The notes: generated by a model not told the origin, from the sequence alone. A stretch of DNA of 64,000 bases from Gp6-AA40 sp035711805 (GCA_035711805.1 DASTBV010000033.1:9660-73659); one strand, 5' to 3'; shown: positions 8,187-16,446, numbered from the stretch's first letter. A program made the numbers and translations.

Positions 8187-9304
8187 GGCGCCGACGCCGT
8201 CGCGGTATCGGCCAGGGGCTTGGTGGGCCGGATCGGCAGCGTCATCGTGACGATCGTGCCGCCGTCCGCCGGGCATTCGAGCGTCAGCGATCCGCCGTGC
8301 AGTTCTGCCGTCCGCCGCGCAATCGGCAGTCCGAGACCGCCGCCGCGGGCTTTTGTCGTAAAGAACGGCTCGAAGATCTGTTCGTGGATATCGGCCGGAA
8401 TTCCCGGACCGGTGTCGCGGATCTGCATGACCGCCGTCTCACCCTGCCGCCGGGTTGTCACGGCGACGTGTCCCGCTCCAGACATCGCCTGCGCGGCGTT
8501 CAGCAGCAGATTCAGGATCGTGGCTCGAACCAGCTCTCCGTCGGCGGTCACGGACACGTCCTCGCCGTGCACGGTGATGTCGATGCCATGAGCAGCGGGA
8601 TCGCGGCGCACGATCGTAATCGCGTCCGCCACAATGGCGTGGAATTCCACCATCGCCAGCCGTAAGGGACGCGGCCGCGCAAACACCATCAGGTCGTTAA
8701 TCAGCTCACTGAGCGAGTCGATGCGGTTGACGATGTCGCGCATGACCGGCAGTTCGGCATCGTCGGCCGTACGTCGCGACATCAGCACCTGGATAGCGCC
8801 CTTGATGCCCGCGAGCGGATTGCGCACCTCGTGAGCGACGACGGCGGCCATCTGCCCGACGCGGGCGAGGGCGGCCTGTTGTGCCAGGCGTTCCTCGGCG
8901 GCCTTGCGAGCGGTGATGTCGGCGCGGATGGCTATGTACTGATACGGCTTCCCGCGGGTGTCCAGGAACGGCACGATAGTCGTGTCCACCCAGTAGTAAT
9001 GGCCGTCCTTGGCGCGATTGCGCAGTTCGCCGTGCCAGACCTGACCGTTCGCGATCGTCCGCCACAAGTCGCGGATGAACTCTTTGGGGTGATAGGCGGA
9101 GTTGATGATGCGATGGTCCTGCCCGATCAATTCCTCGCGCGAATAGCCAGAAATTTCCACGAACTTGTCGTTGACGTAGGTGATCCGGCCGGACACGTCG
9201 GTCGTGGCCACGATCGCGGCGTGATCAAGGGCACGTTTGAAGTCGGCGAGCTGCTGGACATGGTCCGGCCTGCGGTCGTGAGGGGACGTCTGCGAATCGT
9301 TCAT
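8150..9304 (-). CDS. Soluble PAS-domain sensor histidine kinase (NtrB-like)
   Basis: 384 aa with no membrane segment, so cytoplasmic. A PAS domain with PAC motif covers about residues 25-145 (ATTDVSGRITYVNDKFVEIS; IAIRADITARKAAEERL). The HisKA box is MAAVVAHEVRNPLAGIKGAI with the His in AHEVRNP. The HATPase domain has LLLNAAQAMSG, IRDTGPGIP and ARGGGLGLPIARR. NtrB-like kinases phosphorylate NtrC-type regulators; the two in this locus flank it, so it may serve both. The PAS could bind haem, flavin or a small molecule; no ligand residue is obvious. Confidence 0.94.
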   Translation of the reverse strand: MNDSQTSPHDRRPDHVQQLADFKRALDHAAIVATTDVSGRITYVNDKFVEISGYSREELIGQDHRIINSAYHPKEFIRDLWRTIANGQVWHGELRNRAKDGHYYWVDTTIVPFLDTRGKPYQYIAIRADITARKAAEERLAQQAALARVGQMAAVVAHEVRNPLAGIKGAIQVLMSRRTADDAELPVMRDIVNRIDSLSELINDLMVFARPRPLRLAMVEFHAIVADAITIVRRDPAAHGIDITVHGEDVSVTADGELVRATILNLLLNAAQAMSGAGHVAVTTRRQGETAVMQIRDTGPGIPADIHEQIFEPFFTTKARGGGLGLPIARRTAELHGGSLTLECPADGGTIVTMTLPIRPTKPLADTATASAPQAQIRPQSART

Positions 9305-9481
9305 CGCGTGACGCGATGGTAATCGGAGTATGGGCGGTGGCGGTAGGGGGCGCCCGCCGAGGCGCGTCCGGCACGTTCAACCCACTGCGGAAGATTCCAC
9401 ACCGCCGCGGAGCATCACGCGCCCGCGCCGGAACCAGACCGCCAGGGCGACGTTTGCCGGCGATGTTCGCTGACGGGAAGG

Positions 9482-9498
9482 CTGGCGCCGGTATTGCG
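9482..9498 (+). promoter_or_regulatory. Putative sigma-54 promoter for the gene at 9550
   Basis: CTGGCGCCGGTATTGCG has GG (9484-9485) and GC (9496-9497) separated by exactly ten bases, with TGGC and TTGC elements as in the -24/-12 consensus. The predicted start is near 9509, and a purine-rich Shine-Dalgarno (AGAGGA) precedes ATG 9550. Confidence 0.5.
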
Positions 9499-9549
9499 TC
9501 GATTGGTGACGAGCACCAACCGGTTGCTGGTGCTGCCAGAGGAACACCG

Positions 9550-9933
9550 ATGACCAACCCGACTACGGTAAACGGCCCTGTCGCCTTTCTCGCGTTCGAC
9601 GGCTGCATGGCGCTGCGCACGTCGCGCGACGCGATTCGTCTTGCGTCATGCCGGCGCCTGGAAACGATTGTCGTGAACACTCGGCGGAGTGTTTACGAGA
9701 TAGTCGTCGTGGATGGCACGACCGGGGACATCCTGGTGCGTGGCGGTTCCGACTTTCCCGAGTTTCGCCGCGCGGTGTTCGTGGGTGCCACCGCAGGTGG
9801 CCACGCGCTGAGGGTCAATACCATCGATATTGGCTTGCGCATGGAATTTCGCGTCGGACAGCTGACCGTACTCACGTCCCCCGTCGCATCGGTTCTGCGC
9901 ACCGAGCACGGGGACGAACCGCCGGTCGGCTGA
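9550..9933 (+). CDS. Conserved small protein of unknown function
   Basis: 127 aa. ATG 9550 follows AGAGGA. The sequence has no signal peptide or membrane segment. Recognisable features are TRRSVYEIVVVDGTTGDILV, RGGSDFPEF and LTSPVASVL, a beta-rich pattern; I recall similar small proteins but cannot name a family. A sigma-54-like site 50-70 bases upstream and position between the kinase and the second NtrC-type gene suggest it is an output or accessory of this locus. Confidence 0.65.
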   Translation: MTNPTTVNGPVAFLAFDGCMALRTSRDAIRLASCRRLETIVVNTRRSVYEIVVVDGTTGDILVRGGSDFPEFRRAVFVGATAGGHALRVNTIDIGLRMEFRVGQLTVLTSPVASVLRTEHGDEPPVG

Positions 9934-9983
9934 AGCCGCCCGCGCAATCGACCATCGATGTGGGAGTTGTTCCGCGAGGTGGC

Positions 9984-9989
9984 TATACT
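9984..9989 (+). promoter_or_regulatory. -10 box TATACT, leaderless start
   Basis: TATACT ends seven bases before GTG 9997 with no Shine-Dalgarno between. An ATG at 9993 is out of frame, which supports GTG 9997 as a leaderless start. Confidence 0.65.
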
Positions 9990-9996
9990 CTGATGC

Positions 9997-11352
9997 GTGG
10001 CCGCAACCGTGCTCATTGTCGACGACGAAGCGCTGCTGCGCTGGTCGCTGAAAGAACGACTGGCTCAGGAGGGCTACACCATCCTCGAAGCGGGAACGGC
10101 CGCCGAAGCGCTCGCGCAGGCCGGGAACATCGTCGACCTCGTGCTCCTCGACTTCAAGCTCCCGGATGGCGATGGCCTCTCCGTTCTGCGACGGATCAAG
10201 GAGATGTCCCCGGACACGCTCGTCATCCTGATGACGGCGTACTCGACGATCGAGAGCGCCGTCGAGGCAATGAAGCTCGGCGCGTATCACTACGTCAACA
10301 AGCCGTTCCATCTCGATGAAGTGGCGCTGCTCGTCGAGAAGGCGCTGGAAACCAGCCAGCTGCGCCGCGAAGTGCGCACACTGCGGAGCAACCAGGAACG
10401 CGAATTCAGCTTCGACGCGATCATCGGCGAGTCGCCGGCGATGCGGCAGGTGAAAGCATTGCTGGCACGGATCGCCGCGAGCCCGGCGTCCACCGTCCTG
10501 CTCACCGGGGAAACAGGTACCGGCAAGGATCTCGCGGCCAAAGCCATCCATTACAACAGCGGCCGCTCCCCGCGCTCGTTCGTCAACATCACCTGTTCGG
10601 CCCTGCCCGAGCAGCTGCTCGAAAGCGAGCTGTTCGGCCACGAACGAGGGGCGTTCACCGACGCGCGGCAGCAGAAGAAAGGGCTCTTCGAAACGGCCGA
10701 CGGCGGAACCGTGTTTCTCGACGAGATTGGTGAGATGACACCGGCGCTGCAGGCGAAGCTGCTGCGGTTTCTGGAGGAGAAGACATTCAAGCGTGTCGGC
10801 GGACTGGCGGACCTGCGAGTCGACGTCCGCGTGATTGCGGCGACCAACCGGAATCTCGAAGACGAGGTGAAGGCGGGTAAGTTCCGCGAGGATCTGTTCT
10901 ACCGGCTGCAGGTCATGCCCATCCCGCTGCCACCGCTGCGCGAACGGCGTGGCGACGTGCCGTTGCTCGCGAACTATTTCATCGACCGGTTCAATCGCGA
11001 GTTTCGCAAGCGTGTCCGTGGCCTGACGCCGGCGGCCGTGGAAGTGCTGCAGCAGTACGGATGGCCTGGCAACGTCCGCGAGATGCGCAATGCGATCGAG
11101 CGGGCCATGCTGCTCGTCGAAGGCGACTGGCTGGAGCCGGATCACTTCACAACCCTGACGCGGACGGTCGCTCCCACACAGTTCCGCCTGCCGCCCGACG
11201 GCGTCAATCTCGACGAGGTCGAGCGTCAGCTCCTGACGCAGGCGCTGGAGCGGGCCAACGGCAACCAGACACAGGCGGCGCACCTGCTCGGGATCAACCG
11301 CGACCAGGTGCGTTACCGGATCGAAAAGTTCGGCCTCGGCAGTAAGACGTAA
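9997..11352 (+). CDS. NtrC-family sigma-54-dependent response regulator (paralogue 2)
   Basis: 451 aa with the same order as the regulator at 6512: receiver (VLIVDDEALLRWSL; Asp in LVLLDFKLPDGDG), AAA+ (GETGTGKDLAAKAIHYNSG; GAFTDA loop; FLDEIGEM) and Fis HTH (ALERANGNQTQAAHLLGINR). Long stretches of the AAA+ domain are identical to paralogue 1, so the pair arose by duplication and probably recognise related or the same enhancers. GTG is chosen because it gives the normal receiver N-terminus and lies 7 bases after a TATACT box. It converges on the PA2169 gene with only 3 bases between stops. Confidence 0.95.
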   Translation: MAATVLIVDDEALLRWSLKERLAQEGYTILEAGTAAEALAQAGNIVDLVLLDFKLPDGDGLSVLRRIKEMSPDTLVILMTAYSTIESAVEAMKLGAYHYVNKPFHLDEVALLVEKALETSQLRREVRTLRSNQEREFSFDAIIGESPAMRQVKALLARIAASPASTVLLTGETGTGKDLAAKAIHYNSGRSPRSFVNITCSALPEQLLESELFGHERGAFTDARQQKKGLFETADGGTVFLDEIGEMTPALQAKLLRFLEEKTFKRVGGLADLRVDVRVIAATNRNLEDEVKAGKFREDLFYRLQVMPIPLPPLRERRGDVPLLANYFIDRFNREFRKRVRGLTPAAVEVLQQYGWPGNVREMRNAIERAMLLVEGDWLEPDHFTTLTRTVAPTQFRLPPDGVNLDEVERQLLTQALERANGNQTQAAHLLGINRDQVRYRIEKFGLGSKT

Positions 11353-11355
11353 CAA

Positions 11356-11790
11356 CTACGCCGCGAGGCCGGACACCAGCCGCCGCGCGAGCCGCACGCC
11401 CAGATCCTGGCGTTCGATCAGATCGCGCGACTCGGGCGGAATCATATCGGCAACCGCGTCGTCGTAGACGTGTACGGCATGCCGTTCGCCGCGTGCCGCT
11501 TCGTCGAGGACAGCTCGATCGGGATCGCTCGCCAGACGTGCTTTCACTCTGATCCAGACGCGGTGTACTGCCGCAGCGGCGGTCCCGTCGGCCGCGGACG
11601 CCCCGCCGAGCCTCTGGGCGTGCGGCAACAGCTCGTTCGCAAAGGCGTGCCGCTGCTCGGCAAGTCCAGTGAGCACCCGCTGCAGCTCCGGTGATTTCAC
11701 CTGATCGGCGGCCACCCTGAGCCCCCGCTCTGCATCCCGGCAACTCTCAATCAGTTGGTTTAGAACCGCTCGTTCCGTGCGTTCGCCCAT
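11356..11790 (-). CDS. PA2169-type four-helix-bundle protein (DUF2383)
   Basis: 144 aa. The sequence alternates long amphipathic helices: LNQLIESCRDAERGLRVAAD, LTGLAEQRHAFANELLPHAQ, VHRVWIRVKARL and EAARGERHAVHVYDDAVADM. This ferritin-like four-helix pattern matches PA2169/DUF2383 proteins, which are often stress-linked and of unknown biochemical role. ATG 11790 is chosen because GGGAGGAC lies six bases upstream; in-frame ATGs further up have no such signal. A sigma-54-like site sits 30-44 bases upstream. Confidence 0.85.
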   Translation of the reverse strand: MGERTERAVLNQLIESCRDAERGLRVAADQVKSPELQRVLTGLAEQRHAFANELLPHAQRLGGASAADGTAAAAVHRVWIRVKARLASDPDRAVLDEAARGERHAVHVYDDAVADMIPPESRDLIERQDLGVRLARRLVSGLAA

Positions 11791-11819
11791 GACGTCCTCC
11801 CAAGACTCATTACTCAGGG

Positions 11820-11834
11820 GCATCGTCCGTACCA
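11820..11834 (-). promoter_or_regulatory. Putative sigma-54 promoter for the PA2169-type gene
   Basis: On the minus strand TGGTACGGACGATGC has GG and GC ten bases apart (GG at 11833-11832, GC at 11821-11820). The -12 element is ATGC rather than TTGC. The predicted start near 11808 is just upstream of the Shine-Dalgarno. Confidence 0.4.
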
Positions 11835-11971
11835 TGGGCCGAGCGTGCGAAATCATGGGCGTTGTATCTATCGTGGCCTGCGAGTGGGGAAGTCGGTGCG
11901 GATTATTTCGCGGTTGCGGAGGTTAGTTCGCATCCGGGCTGGCGCCTTCTCGTCGCTGCGGCGGATACAGT

Positions 11972-11988
11972 GCGGCATACGTGTTGAA
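11972..11988 (+). promoter_or_regulatory. Weak sigma-54-like site before cytochrome c gene
   Basis: GCGGCATACGTGTTGAA has GG at 11974-11975 and the -12 element TTGA ten bases later. The last base deviates from the GC consensus, so this is the weakest of the four sites. Confidence 0.3.
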
Positions 11989-12021
11989 TCCCATGTTTCT
12001 GTCTACTAACTGGAGAATCCG

Positions 12022-12363
12022 ATGATCCGCATCCTCGTCCCTGTTTTTGTCGCCGCACTCGCCGGAACAGCCACTGCCCAGGAGGCGCCGCAGATCGAGA
12101 AAGGAAAACAGGTGTACACGGCCCAGAAGTGTCAGGTCTGCCATTCAATCGCCGGTGTCGGCAATAAGAAAGGCGCCCTCGACGACGTGGGAGCAAGGCT
12201 GAGAGAGAACGACATCCGGCAGTGGATCATTGCCGCTCCGGAGATGACGGCGAAGACGAAGGCGGAACGGAAGCCGCCGATGAAGGCATATCCCAATCTC
12301 GCGAAAGCCGATCTCGACGCGCTCGTGGCCTATCTGGCAAGCCTCAAGAAAAAGGCCTCGTGA
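12022..12363 (+). CDS. Small class I cytochrome c, periplasmic
   Basis: 113 aa. A signal peptide (MIRILVPVFVAALAGTATAQ) is followed by GKQVYTAQKCQVCHSIAG with the CQVCH haem site. The Met ligand is expected in KPPMKAYPNL, and the C-terminal helix is LDALVAYLASLKKK. This is a single-haem soluble electron carrier. A TGGAG Shine-Dalgarno precedes ATG 12022. It lies among putative sigma-54 targets and may support respiration under stress; its partners are not shown. Confidence 0.92.
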   Translation: MIRILVPVFVAALAGTATAQEAPQIEKGKQVYTAQKCQVCHSIAGVGNKKGALDDVGARLRENDIRQWIIAAPEMTAKTKAERKPPMKAYPNLAKADLDALVAYLASLKKKAS

Positions 12364-12464
12364 GGTCCGTCGTGCCGACAGCCGACCGCGCAACGGACGC
12401 AGGTGCGTGAGATCGCCCGTACTCAGCAGCAACCCTCCTGAGCTGCGGGCACGGACCACGGTGA

Positions 12465-12482
12465 GTGCGGACTATTCCGCAC
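12465..12482 (+). repeat. Hairpin upstream of the stress-protein gene
   Basis: GTGCGGA and TCCGCAC form a perfect 7-bp stem around CTAT. It lies 140 bases before the start codon, between the cytochrome gene and the stress-protein gene, and could be the cytochrome terminator or an enhancer-type site. Confidence 0.4.
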
Positions 12483-12561
12483 CGCTGTGACAGAGTTCGC
12501 CGCCTCCTGCGCCGCGACCGCTCTTTTCGACGACAAATCCGCTCGATTCAGCATTGTTCGG

Positions 12562-12579
12562 CCGGCACGTGTGTTGCCC
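12562..12579 (+). promoter_or_regulatory. Putative sigma-54 promoter for universal stress protein gene
   Basis: CCGGCACGTGTGTTGCCC matches the -24/-12 consensus closely: GGCACG and TTGC with GG (12564-12565) and GC (12576-12577) ten bases apart. The predicted start near 12589 lies just before AGGAG (12593-12597) and ATG 12606. It is the best of the four sites in this locus. Confidence 0.6.
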
Positions 12580-12605
12580 TCAGCGTTGTCATAGGAGTTT
12601 GCGCC

Positions 12606-13106
12606 ATGACACGCATCACTCGCATTCTCGTCCCGACTGACTTCAGCGCCACGGCGGACGCCGCTCTCGATTATGCGTTCGGGCTGGCCGAGCGGTTCGG
12701 TGCCTCGCTCCAGTTACTGCACGTGCTCGACGACCCGTTCGTCTTCGAAGGGATGTCGGCGGAGGCCTACATTGCCGAAGCGCCCGCCCTGAGGACCGCG
12801 ATGCTGGATGACGCCCGGGAACGGCTGCGCCATCGCGCCGCTCCGCGGGACGGCGTCGACAACGTCGAGACCGAGGTTCTCTTTGGCCACGGGGCACGGA
12901 CGATCGCCGAATACGCGGCCGAGCGCGGCGTCGACCTGATCGTGATGGGCACGCACGGCCGCACCGGATTCGCGCATCTGATGGTCGGCAGCGTTGCCGA
13001 ACGCCTCGTGCGAACAGCGCCATGCCCGGTGCTCACGGTACGGCACCCGCATGCGAAGAGGCAGCGGTCGGAGCTGGTCTACGACGTCGAGCACATTCCG
13101 GCGTGA
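12606..13106 (+). CDS. Universal stress protein (UspA family)
   Basis: 166 aa, cytoplasmic. The Usp fold is shown by ITRILVPTDFSATADAALDY at the start, an LLHVLDDP strand and the ATP-binding motif VMGTHGRTGFAHLMVGSVAE, then CPVLTVR. The G-2x-G-9x-G(S) pattern suggests an ATP-binding Usp that acts as a dimer. ATG 12606 has AGGAG nine bases upstream. The sigma-54-like promoter places it under the NtrC-type regulators encoded just upstream. Confidence 0.95.
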   Translation: MTRITRILVPTDFSATADAALDYAFGLAERFGASLQLLHVLDDPFVFEGMSAEAYIAEAPALRTAMLDDARERLRHRAAPRDGVDNVETEVLFGHGARTIAEYAAERGVDLIVMGTHGRTGFAHLMVGSVAERLVRTAPCPVLTVRHPHAKRQRSELVYDVEHIPA

Positions 13107-13107
13107 G

Positions 13108-13213
13108 GGGTGCGAACGGGCTGACGCGGTCGGTGCGACGGTTCTGACGCAGGTCCTCATTCGCACAACGAGGCGCAGCCTGTTCGCACCGACTCGGCGC
13201 AGCCGATTCGCGG
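13108..13213. repeat. Word repeat family I, distal copy
   Basis: The spacer between the stress-protein gene and the protease gene is made of GGTGCGA(AC) words on the left and complementary TTCGCACC/GGCGCAGCC words on the right, so it can fold back. The 22 bases at 13172-13193 are identical to 6369-6390. Confidence 0.7.
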
Positions 13214-13221
13214 CGCTGTGC

Positions 13222-13227
13222 TAGTCT
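13222..13227 (+). promoter_or_regulatory. -10 box TAGTCT, near-leaderless start
   Basis: TAGTCT ends nine bases before GTG 13237 and no Shine-Dalgarno intervenes. Confidence 0.45.
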
Positions 13228-13236
13228 GATCGCTCC

Positions 13237-13869
13237 GTGGAGTTCGACGTCGCGCGCATTGTCATCGGGTTCACCGTACTTCTGCTCTCGTTGTCGTTCC
13301 ACGAAGCTGCCCACGCCTGGTCGGCCGATGCCCTCGGCGACCCGACGGCCCGGCATCTCGGCCGGGTGTCGCTGAATCCCATCGTCCACATCGATCCGAT
13401 CGGGACGCTGCTGTTTCCGCTGGTCGCGATGTTCACGAACCTGCCGCTGATCGGCTGGGCGAAGCCGGTGCCGGTGAATCCATCGAACCTGCACGGCCAC
13501 TGGAAGCGCAAGTACATGATGATCGCCGCCGCTGGACCGGCGAGCAACATCGTGCTCGCGGTGCTTGGCGCGATCGGTCTGCGACTGATCGGGTGGGATG
13601 GTGGCGCGACCCCCGCGACGGAGCAGATTCGTGTCTTTCTGTCGATGCTGGTCGTCCTGAACGTGCTGCTGGCCGTATTCAACATGCTGCCGGTCCCGCC
13701 GCTCGACGGCGGAAACGTGTTGATGGGCCTGCTGCGCGGCCGTGCGTCGGAGCTGTTCAACAACCTCCGGCCGTTCGGAATGATCATCCTGTACGGGCTG
13801 CTGATCAGCGGCATACTGTGGCAAATCGTCGAACCGGTTCAGGACGCCATTCTGCGCACGCTTCTCTGA
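13237..13869 (+). CDS. Site-2 protease family (M50B) zinc metalloprotease
   Basis: 210 aa polytopic membrane protein. The zinc-binding motif HEAAH is in LSLSFHEAAHAWSADALGD, and the second metal-ligand region is FNMLPVPPLDGGNVL (NxxPxxxxDG). There is no PDZ domain, so this is the compact S2P type that is widely conserved beside trpS and scpA. It cleaves substrates within the membrane; the target is not evident. Its stop overlaps the trpS start (TGATG). Confidence 0.93.
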   Translation: MEFDVARIVIGFTVLLLSLSFHEAAHAWSADALGDPTARHLGRVSLNPIVHIDPIGTLLFPLVAMFTNLPLIGWAKPVPVNPSNLHGHWKRKYMMIAAAGPASNIVLAVLGAIGLRLIGWDGGATPATEQIRVFLSMLVVLNVLLAVFNMLPVPPLDGGNVLMGLLRGRASELFNNLRPFGMIILYGLLISGILWQIVEPVQDAILRTLL

Positions 13870-14861
13870 TGTCAAAGTTGCGAGTGGTTTCGGGTATGCG
13901 CCCGACGGGACGGCTGCATCTCGGCCACCTTGTCGGAGCGCTCAGGAACTGGGCAGCCCTGCAGGATCAGTACGACTGCTTCTATTTCGTGGCCGACTGG
14001 CACGCGTTGACGAGCGAGTACGCGGACACTGCCGGAATCGCGGCCAACGCCATCGATAACGCCGCCGACTGGATCGCGGCCGGCGTCGATCCCGAGCGGA
14101 GCACGCTGTTCATTCAGTCGCTCGTGCCGGAGCACGCCGAGCTCTATCTGCTCCTGCAGATGGTCGTGCCGATTCCCTGGCTCGAACGGGTGCCGACCTA
14201 CAAGGAACAGCGCGACCAGCTGTCGGAAAAGGACCTGTCGACGGTCGGGTTTCTCGGCTACCCGCTGCTGCAGACTGCGGACGTCGCACTCTACGATGGC
14301 CGTTTCGTGCCTGTCGGCGAGGATCAGGTTGCGCATCTCGAGCTGTCGCGCGAGGCGGTCCGCCGCTTTCATCAGTTCTACGGTGAAGTGCTGGTCGAGC
14401 CGCAGCCACTGCTGACCTCGATGCCGCGGCTGCCCGGGCTCGACAACCGCAAGATGAGCAAGAGCTACGGCAACACCATCGATCTCACGGACGACGATGA
14501 GGCGGTGACGAAGAAGGTGCGTCAGATGTACACCGATCCCAAACGCGTCCGTGCCGACATTCCGGGCACCGTCGAGGGCAATCCGGTGTTCATGTACCAT
14601 GACGTGTTCAACCCCGATGTTGCCGAGGTCGACGACCTCAAGGCGCGCTACCGTGCCGGCAAGGTCGGCGACGTCGAGGTGAAGACCAAGCTGGCGCGGG
14701 CGATGAACGCCGCGCTGGCGCCACTGCGCGAACGGCGCCGCGAGGTGATGGCGCGCCCCGATCGCGTTCGTGAAATCCTGATCGAAGGCTCGCGCACGGC
14801 GCGCGGCATCGCGCACGGGACCATGGAACGGGTCCGTGAGGCGGTGAAGCTCCGATATTGA
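13869..14861 (+). CDS. trpS: Tryptophanyl-tRNA synthetase
   Basis: 330 aa, the usual length for the bacterial enzyme. It is a class I synthetase: the HIGH-type signature is LHLGHLVGAL and the KMSKS signature is NRKMSKSYGN. It charges tRNA-Trp in the cytoplasm. ATG 13869 overlaps the protease stop, and the gene's TGA overlaps the scpA start, so the four genes from 13237 form one translationally coupled operon. Confidence 0.97.
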   Translation: MSKLRVVSGMRPTGRLHLGHLVGALRNWAALQDQYDCFYFVADWHALTSEYADTAGIAANAIDNAADWIAAGVDPERSTLFIQSLVPEHAELYLLLQMVVPIPWLERVPTYKEQRDQLSEKDLSTVGFLGYPLLQTADVALYDGRFVPVGEDQVAHLELSREAVRRFHQFYGEVLVEPQPLLTSMPRLPGLDNRKMSKSYGNTIDLTDDDEAVTKKVRQMYTDPKRVRADIPGTVEGNPVFMYHDVFNPDVAEVDDLKARYRAGKVGDVEVKTKLARAMNAALAPLRERRREVMARPDRVREILIEGSRTARGIAHGTMERVREAVKLRY

Positions 14862-15664
14862 TCGTGAACACTGAACATCCGGACTTCGAATCCTCGCCGG
14901 ACGCCTACAAGGTCAAGCTCGAGACGTTCGAGGGGCCGCTCGATCTGCTCCTCTACCTCATTCGCAAGAACGAGGTGAACATCTACGACATCCCGATCGC
15001 GCTCATCACCGAGCAGTATCTGAGCTACCTCGGACTGATGCAGGAGCTGAACCTCGACGTCGCCGGCGAGTTCCTGGTGATGGCGTCGACGCTGATTCAC
15101 ATGAAATCGCGGACGCTCCTGCCGCGCCCCGATCCGACGCAGGAGGACCTGGTCGAAGAAGACCCGCGCGAGGCGCTGGTGCGGCGGCTGCTGGAGCATC
15201 AGAAATACAAGGCGGCGGCGGAGCTGCTGCACGAGCGCGAGACGCTGCGCAGCGCGCAGTTCATGCGCCCGGACGCGAGCATCGCGGAAGCGGCCGGCGA
15301 AGACTACGAACCCGAGCTGGAAGTCGATCTGTTCAGCCTGCTGGCCGCGTTCAAGGGCGTGCTCGAGCGCGCGAACCGCCGGCCGCGCATGGTGCTGCCG
15401 CCGGAGCAGATCACCATCGAAGACCGGATGCACCAGCTGCTGACGCGGCTGTCCGAGCACGAAGCGTGCGGATTCGAGGAGCTGTTCGAGGATGGCGACG
15501 GCTCGCGCGGGTTCATGATCGTCACGTTTCTCGCCGTGCTCGAGATGATCAGGCTGAAGCTGATTCGCGTGTTCCAGTCCGGATCGTTTGGCGCGATTCG
15601 CGTGTATAAGAGGGCCCGTCCGGCGGATGCCCCGCATCCGATCGGCGATCCTGAGAATCATTGA
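14858..15664 (+). CDS. scpA: Segregation and condensation protein A
   Basis: 268 aa from TTG 14858; GTG 14864 is an alternative start two codons in. The ScpA signature is FEGPLDLLLYLIRKNEVNIY, followed by an acidic middle and the C-terminal winged helix that binds SMC heads. With ScpB it forms the kleisin complex of SMC and helps compact and segregate the chromosome. Its C-terminus runs into a GTAG-hairpin element before scpB. Confidence 0.95.
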   Translation: MIVNTEHPDFESSPDAYKVKLETFEGPLDLLLYLIRKNEVNIYDIPIALITEQYLSYLGLMQELNLDVAGEFLVMASTLIHMKSRTLLPRPDPTQEDLVEEDPREALVRRLLEHQKYKAAAELLHERETLRSAQFMRPDASIAEAAGEDYEPELEVDLFSLLAAFKGVLERANRRPRMVLPPEQITIEDRMHQLLTRLSEHEACGFEELFEDGDGSRGFMIVTFLAVLEMIRLKLIRVFQSGSFGAIRVYKRARPADAPHPIGDPENH

Positions 15665-15666
15665 CT

Positions 15667-15683
15667 GTAGGCCGGGTCCGGCC
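15667..15683 (+). repeat. REP-like GTAG hairpin in the scpA-scpB spacer
   Basis: GTAG is followed by GCCGGGTCCGGCC; the arms GGCCGG and CCGGCC form a 6-bp stem. The tetranucleotide-plus-hairpin layout is that of bacterial REP elements. See the other GTAG hairpins in this window. Confidence 0.6.
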
Positions 15684-15723
15684 GGAGGCCGTCGCCGCGA
15701 AGACCGACTCGGCGGAACGAAAA

Positions 15724-16446
15724 ATGTCTGAACAAACCCCGAACGTCGACACCACCGAAACCTCCGCCGATGCGACCGCTGTGGCCGATCCTCCTGTTTC
15801 CGCCGAAGTGAAGGCGATCGTCGAAGCGCTGATCTTTGCGTCGCCAGAGCCGGTCACGCCGAAAATGCTGTACAAGCTGCTCGCCGATGAGCCGAAGGAA
15901 GACGTCGCGGCGGCCGTCAGCGCGCTGCAAGCGGACTACGAGAGCCGTCCGGGTCTCCAGCTCGTCGAGGTGGCCGGCGGCTATCAGATCGTCACGCGCC
16001 CGCAGCTGCACGAATGGGTGCGCCGGCTGTTCCACGAGCGCTCCACGCAGAAGCTGACCGTTCAGGGGCTCGAGACACTGGCGGTCATCGCCTACAAACA
16101 ACCGATCACGGCGCTCGAAATCGGGGAAATCCGCGGCGTGAATACGTCCGGGGTGCTGGCTACGCTGCTCGAGCGCCACCTGATCAAGATCGTCGGCCGC
16201 AAGAATGTGGTCGGCCGCCCGTTTCTCTATGCGACGACCAAGGAGTTCCTCATTCGGTTCGGCCTCAAGGATTTGAACGACCTGCCACGCATCGAGGACA
16301 TGGCCGAGGCGCTTGGCTTCGATCCGCCAGCGGGGCTCATCGAGCAGACGCCGGCCGAGGACGTGCTGCCGCTTGATGAAGCGGAACAAGTGGAACAAGT
16401 GGAACAAGTGGAAGAAGTGGAAGAAGTGGAAGAAGTGGAAAAGTAA
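15724..16446 (+). CDS. scpB: Segregation and condensation protein B
   Basis: 240 aa. ScpB is a pair of winged helices (VKAIVEALIFASPEPVTPKM; LEIGEIRGVNTSGVLATLLE) that binds ScpA in the SMC complex. ATG 15724 is preferred to an upstream TTG because the latter would translate the REP-like hairpin. The last 20 or so residues are a run of EQVEQVEQVEEVEEVE, encoded by a tandem GAACAAGTG/GAAGAAGTG word repeat. This tail is not part of the family and its complement forms the C-terminus of the converging rluB. Confidence 0.95.
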   Translation: MSEQTPNVDTTETSADATAVADPPVSAEVKAIVEALIFASPEPVTPKMLYKLLADEPKEDVAAAVSALQADYESRPGLQLVEVAGGYQIVTRPQLHEWVRRLFHERSTQKLTVQGLETLAVIAYKQPITALEIGEIRGVNTSGVLATLLERHLIKIVGRKNVVGRPFLYATTKEFLIRFGLKDLNDLPRIEDMAEALGFDPPAGLIEQTPAEDVLPLDEAEQVEQVEQVEEVEEVEEVEK

